9,358 nt of DNA from NCBI GenBank assembly GCA_002704665.1, contig PAHB01000066.1, positions 1-9,358 of the forward strand, given 5' to 3'. Origin of the DNA: Pseudomonadota bacterium. Its GTDB lineage: Bacteria > Pseudomonadota > Gammaproteobacteria > Burkholderiales > Eutrophovitaceae. The position numbers and the translations under genes are program-made. The notes under the pieces are model-generated. The model was not told the origin of the DNA. It worked only from the letters and a program-made list of their open reading frames with translations, and did not search any database. This document shows positions 6,419-9,358 of the stretch, piece after piece (the first letter of the stretch is position 1; each line of letters starts with the position of its first letter).

Positions 6419-7873
6419 TCACAATGAAAGTTTGATAATCCTCTCAAAGAATGCCAACAGCAATCCAGGTAAAAGTCCAAGAGCAAGCATAGCGCCACCA
6501 TTTAAACTAAGCAATAGAGTTGGTCCATTGTTTTCGTTTACAACTTTATTATTCCCCAATTCGTCAAAAAACATAAGCTTTATTATTCTGAGGTAATAAA
6601 AAGCGCCAACCAAGGACATAATCACAGCAAATACTGCAACTCCTACGAACCCTGTCTCAACAACACCTTGTAATATAGACAGTTTAGCCCAGAATCCAAT
6701 CGTCGGAGGTATCCCAGCCATTGAAAACATTATTAAAAGCATGGTAAAAGCTAGCCAAGGACTTGTCCGGCTTAGTCCTTTAAAGTCATTAATGTCGTCT
6801 GACTCAAAACCCCTTCGCGAGAGAAACAAAATCATTCCAAAGGCTCCTAACGCCGCTAGCACGTAAGTACTCACATAAAACATTGATGCTGCAATTCCAG
6901 AGGTTAAACCAGTAGAAAAACCGAGTAACACAAATCCCATATGAGCCATAGTTGAGTAGGCAAGCATTCTCTTTATATTCGTTTGTGCGATCGCGACTAA
7001 GTTACCTAGACCTATCGACATAACTCCAAGCAATAGCAGCATTTGTCGCCACTCAATCATCATTCGACCTTCACCCATTCCTTCCACAAGGAGTCGAAAA
7101 ATAAAAGCAAAAGCTGCAAACTTTGGTGCTGTGGCGATAAGCAGAGTGACGGCTGTTGGAGCTCCTTGATATACGTCTGGTACCCACATATGAAAAGGCA
7201 CTGCCCCAACTTTAAATGCTATGCCGGCTACAATAAATACGAGGCCAAATAAGGCAATGTTCATGTTGGCGGTCTTCCCCGAAAGAGACTCGGCAACTCC
7301 CGAAATGAACAGCGAACCAGTCGCGCCATACAACATTGACATACCATATAAAAGAAGACCGGAAGCAAGAGCTCCAAGTATAAAGTATTTGACGGCAGCC
7401 TCAGACGATCCTAGCGACCCTCGCGATAGGGCAACCAAAGAGGATAAACTGAGACTTAGAAGCTCAAGCCCCAAATACAAAATTAGAAAATGATTTGCGG
7501 ATATCATTATCATCATGCCTAGTACGGAAAAAAGAGTGAGAGAAAAAAACTCACCTCTATAAATAGTACGCAGGGATATATAAATTTTTGAGTAGATCAG
7601 CGTGCAGAGAACAAAAGAACAAGAAAGCACTTTGAGGGTATCAGACAGTGGATCCGCTATATACATATCTGAAAATGCATATCGAACCTCTGATGACTGA
7701 ATTAGTAAAATCAATATCACGGTTGTGATCAATGCGATATTTACTAAAACCCCCGTGATATGTCGTGATTTATCTGAAAAAAACAAATCAACAATTAAGA
7801 TGACACATACAAGCGAAAATAAAAATATTTCCGGCGCTGCGGTTAACAAATCAGAGATATAAAATTTTGTCAT
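6419..7873 (-). CDS. nuoN: NADH-quinone oxidoreductase subunit N (complex I)
   Basis: NuoN is one of three antiporter-like membrane subunits of respiratory complex I that carry out proton pumping in the inner membrane. The 484-residue protein is almost wholly hydrophobic, consistent with about 14 helices and the usual family length (E. coli 485). Conserved charged residues expected for the proton channel are visible: Glu137 in YLGLELLS, Lys221 in AFKVGAVPFHMW, Lys251 in ATAPKFAAF, and the TNIKRMLAYST...HMGF segment (298-314). The VPDVYQGAPT motif (231-240) is diagnostic of ND2/NuoN-type subunits. The start at 7873 lies 12 bp after the nuoM stop. The next gene, a NUDIX hydrolase, starts 4 bp after the nuoN stop; in Burkholderiales a small DUF2818 gene usually sits between them and none is seen here. 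Confidence 0.97.
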   Translation of the reverse strand: MTKFYISDLLTAAPEIFLFSLVCVILIVDLFFSDKSRHITGVLVNIALITTVILILLIQSSEVRYAFSDMYIADPLSDTLKVLSCSFVLCTLIYSKIYISLRTIYRGEFFSLTLFSVLGMMIMISANHFLILYLGLELLSLSLSSLVALSRGSLGSSEAAVKYFILGALASGLLLYGMSMLYGATGSLFISGVAESLSGKTANMNIALFGLVFIVAGIAFKVGAVPFHMWVPDVYQGAPTAVTLLIATAPKFAAFAFIFRLLVEGMGEGRMMIEWRQMLLLLGVMSIGLGNLVAIAQTNIKRMLAYSTMAHMGFVLLGFSTGLTSGIAASMFYVSTYVLAALGAFGMILFLSRRGFESDDINDFKGLSRTSPWLAFTMLLIMFSMAGIPPTIGFWAKLSILQGVVETGFVGVAVFAVIMSLVGAFYYLRIIKLMFFDELGNNKVVNENNGPTLLLSLNGGAMLALGLLPGLLLAFFERIIKLSL

Positions 7874-7885
7874 AAAATGATTCTA

Positions 7886-9358
7886 CTAAAGTTTTGAGTT
7901 ACCTACGTGGCTAAGTAAACCGTCTACTGTTACATGAAGAAACTGGGTAAAAGAGGATGGATATACTCCCATCCATAAGATGCAAAAAGCCGAGATACCA
8001 AGCACTATGATCTCTCGACTATTCAGGTCGAGTAACGCACCAATCTTCGGCCTTGCTATTTCGCCGAAAATCACCCGTTTGTACATCCAAAGTGTATAAG
8101 CCGCTCCAATAACTAGAGTAATTCCAGCTGCAAAGGCGTACCAAAAATTTATTTTCATTGCGCCCATTAGCACCAAGAACTCTCCTACAAATCCGCTGGT
8201 TCCCGGTAAGCCCGCATTAGCCATCGCAAAAAGCATGAAAAATGAAGCAAAAATAGGCATTGTGTTTACCACTCCTCCAAAATCTCCGATCTCTCGAGTA
8301 TGGAGGCGATCATATAAAACACCGATACACAAAAACAAAGCCCCTGAGATAAATCCGTGGGAAACCAATTGAATAATGGCACCCATCATCCCTTCAACAT
8401 TAAGTAAAAAAATTCCCAGCGTCACAAAACCCATATGTGATACCGAGGAATATGCTATCAATTTTTTCATATCTGGTTGGACTAACGCCACGAATCCTAT
8501 GTACACAATTGAAGTTAGTGCCAAAAAAATCATCACTGGAGATAACATCACACTTGCATCTGGCAATATTGGCAACGACAGCCTTAAGAAACCGTAAGCT
8601 CCTAGCTTTAGTAAAACGGCTGCAAGAACTACCGATCCAGCCGTAGGAGCTTCAACATGAGCATCGGGTAACCAAGTATGAACGGGCCACATCGGAATTT
8701 TTACTGCAAAAGCTGCGAAAAAAGCTCCAAAAATTAATACTTGCTGAAAAATTGGGAGCGAAAGTTCGTGGTAGTCAAGAATCGCGAAGCTTCTTTCTGA
8801 CGCATTAAACAAATAAATAAGCGCAACTAACGTGAGCAGTGAACCTGTTAGGGTATAAAGAAAAAATTTTAAGGCAGCATACACTCGATTAACCCCGCCC
8901 CACACACCAATTATTATGAACATTGGTATAAGTGTCGCTTCAAAAAAAACGTAAAACAAAACAGCATCAAGCGCCGAAAACGCGCCATTTATAAGTCCAG
9001 ATAAAATCAAAAACGATGCCAAATATTGACATATTCTTTGCACAACAAGATCCCAACTAGCAACCACCGCTATAAACGTGGTCAAGCAATTAAGAAAAAT
9101 GAGTACAAACGAAATACCATCGATACCAAGATGATAGTTGATATTTAAGGTATCAACCCAAGGGACTAATTCCTCGAATTGCATTTCTTGCTGCTTAATA
9201 TCAAATTTGAACCATACAGGAATCATCAAGCCTAAGCCTGCCACACTGCCGGTTAGGGCCATCCATTTTCCAGTGGTAGGATTATTGCTGGCCCCAAGTG
9301 CAAGCACCATGACTCCGGAAACTATGGGCACCCATATTAACAAAGATAAAAAGGCAAA
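7886..9358 (-). CDS. nuoM: NADH-quinone oxidoreductase subunit M (complex I), 5' end outside window
   Basis: NuoM is a second antiporter-like proton-pumping membrane subunit of complex I. About 490 residues are visible. The frame stays open to the window edge (FAFLSLLIWVPIV), and known NuoM proteins begin with a similar LSLLIWLPI segment, so only a few N-terminal residues are missing; the TTG at 9343 is not the real start. Hallmarks are YHLGIDGISF, FFEATLIPMFIIIGVWGG (key Glu in helix 5), KIPMWPVHTWLPDAHVEAPT (channel Lys and the Mrp/ND4 signature), LLKLGAYGFLR (second Lys), DMKKLIAYSSVSHMGF and AYTLWMYKR near the C-terminus. The C-terminal HVTVDGLLSHVGNSKL is very close to what I remember of Burkholderiales NuoM and is the best taxonomic clue here. 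It is followed after 12 bp by nuoN in the same operon. Confidence 0.97.
   Translation of the reverse strand, partial: FAFLSLLIWVPIVSGVMVLALGASNNPTTGKWMALTGSVAGLGLMIPVWFKFDIKQQEMQFEELVPWVDTLNINYHLGIDGISFVLIFLNCLTTFIAVVASWDLVVQRICQYLASFLILSGLINGAFSALDAVLFYVFFEATLIPMFIIIGVWGGVNRVYAALKFFLYTLTGSLLTLVALIYLFNASERSFAILDYHELSLPIFQQVLIFGAFFAAFAVKIPMWPVHTWLPDAHVEAPTAGSVVLAAVLLKLGAYGFLRLSLPILPDASVMLSPVMIFLALTSIVYIGFVALVQPDMKKLIAYSSVSHMGFVTLGIFLLNVEGMMGAIIQLVSHGFISGALFLCIGVLYDRLHTREIGDFGGVVNTMPIFASFFMLFAMANAGLPGTSGFVGEFLVLMGAMKINFWYAFAAGITLVIGAAYTLWMYKRVIFGEIARPKIGALLDLNSREIIVLGISAFCILWMGVYPSSFTQFLHVTVDGLLSHVGNSKL

Noticed and set aside
6415..6501. N-terminal extension of the NUDIX protein
   Set aside because: The extra 29 residues overlap the 3' end of nuoN and read as shadow of membrane-protein sequence; the family needs only the part from ATG 6414.

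Overview
The window looks like chromosomal DNA of an AT-rich betaproteobacterium. The strongest clue is NuoM: its C-terminus (HVTVDGLLSHVGNSKL) and the order nuoM-nuoN-NUDIX hydrolase resemble Burkholderiales-type complex I operons as I remember them. Low GC, tight spacing and few obvious terminators would fit a streamlined free-living (perhaps aquatic) lineage, but that is inference.

Layout, left to right. Positions 1-53 hold at most the first codons of a leftward gene that leaves the window. Positions 54-850 contain no intact gene; the minus strand carries what I read as a decayed gene of about 265 codons with several in-frame stops and frameshifts, family not recognised. Positions 898-1731 (-) encode a PhyH-type Fe(II)/2-oxoglutarate dioxygenase. 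Diverging from it across a 112-bp gap is an ECHDC3-like crotonase-fold protein (1844-2644, +). It converges, 7 bp apart, on htpG (2652-4616, -), the bacterial Hsp90, which has a sigma32-like promoter candidate. Diverging from htpG is an exported PQQ-dependent sorbosone/glucose dehydrogenase-like protein (4739-5842, +). It converges, 26 bp apart, on the distal end of the respiratory complex I operon, read leftward: nuoM (runs off the right edge), nuoN, then a NUDIX ADP-ribose-pyrophosphatase-like hydrolase that starts 4 bp after the nuoN stop.

Functionally, NuoM and NuoN are two antiporter-like proton-pumping subunits of NADH:quinone oxidoreductase, and the NUDIX protein is probably a nucleotide-sugar/ADP-ribose housecleaning enzyme transcribed with them. 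The other genes are single units in alternating orientation. I see no mobile element, CRISPR array, tRNA, rRNA or evident new multi-gene system. The least explained stretch is the decayed gene at the left.
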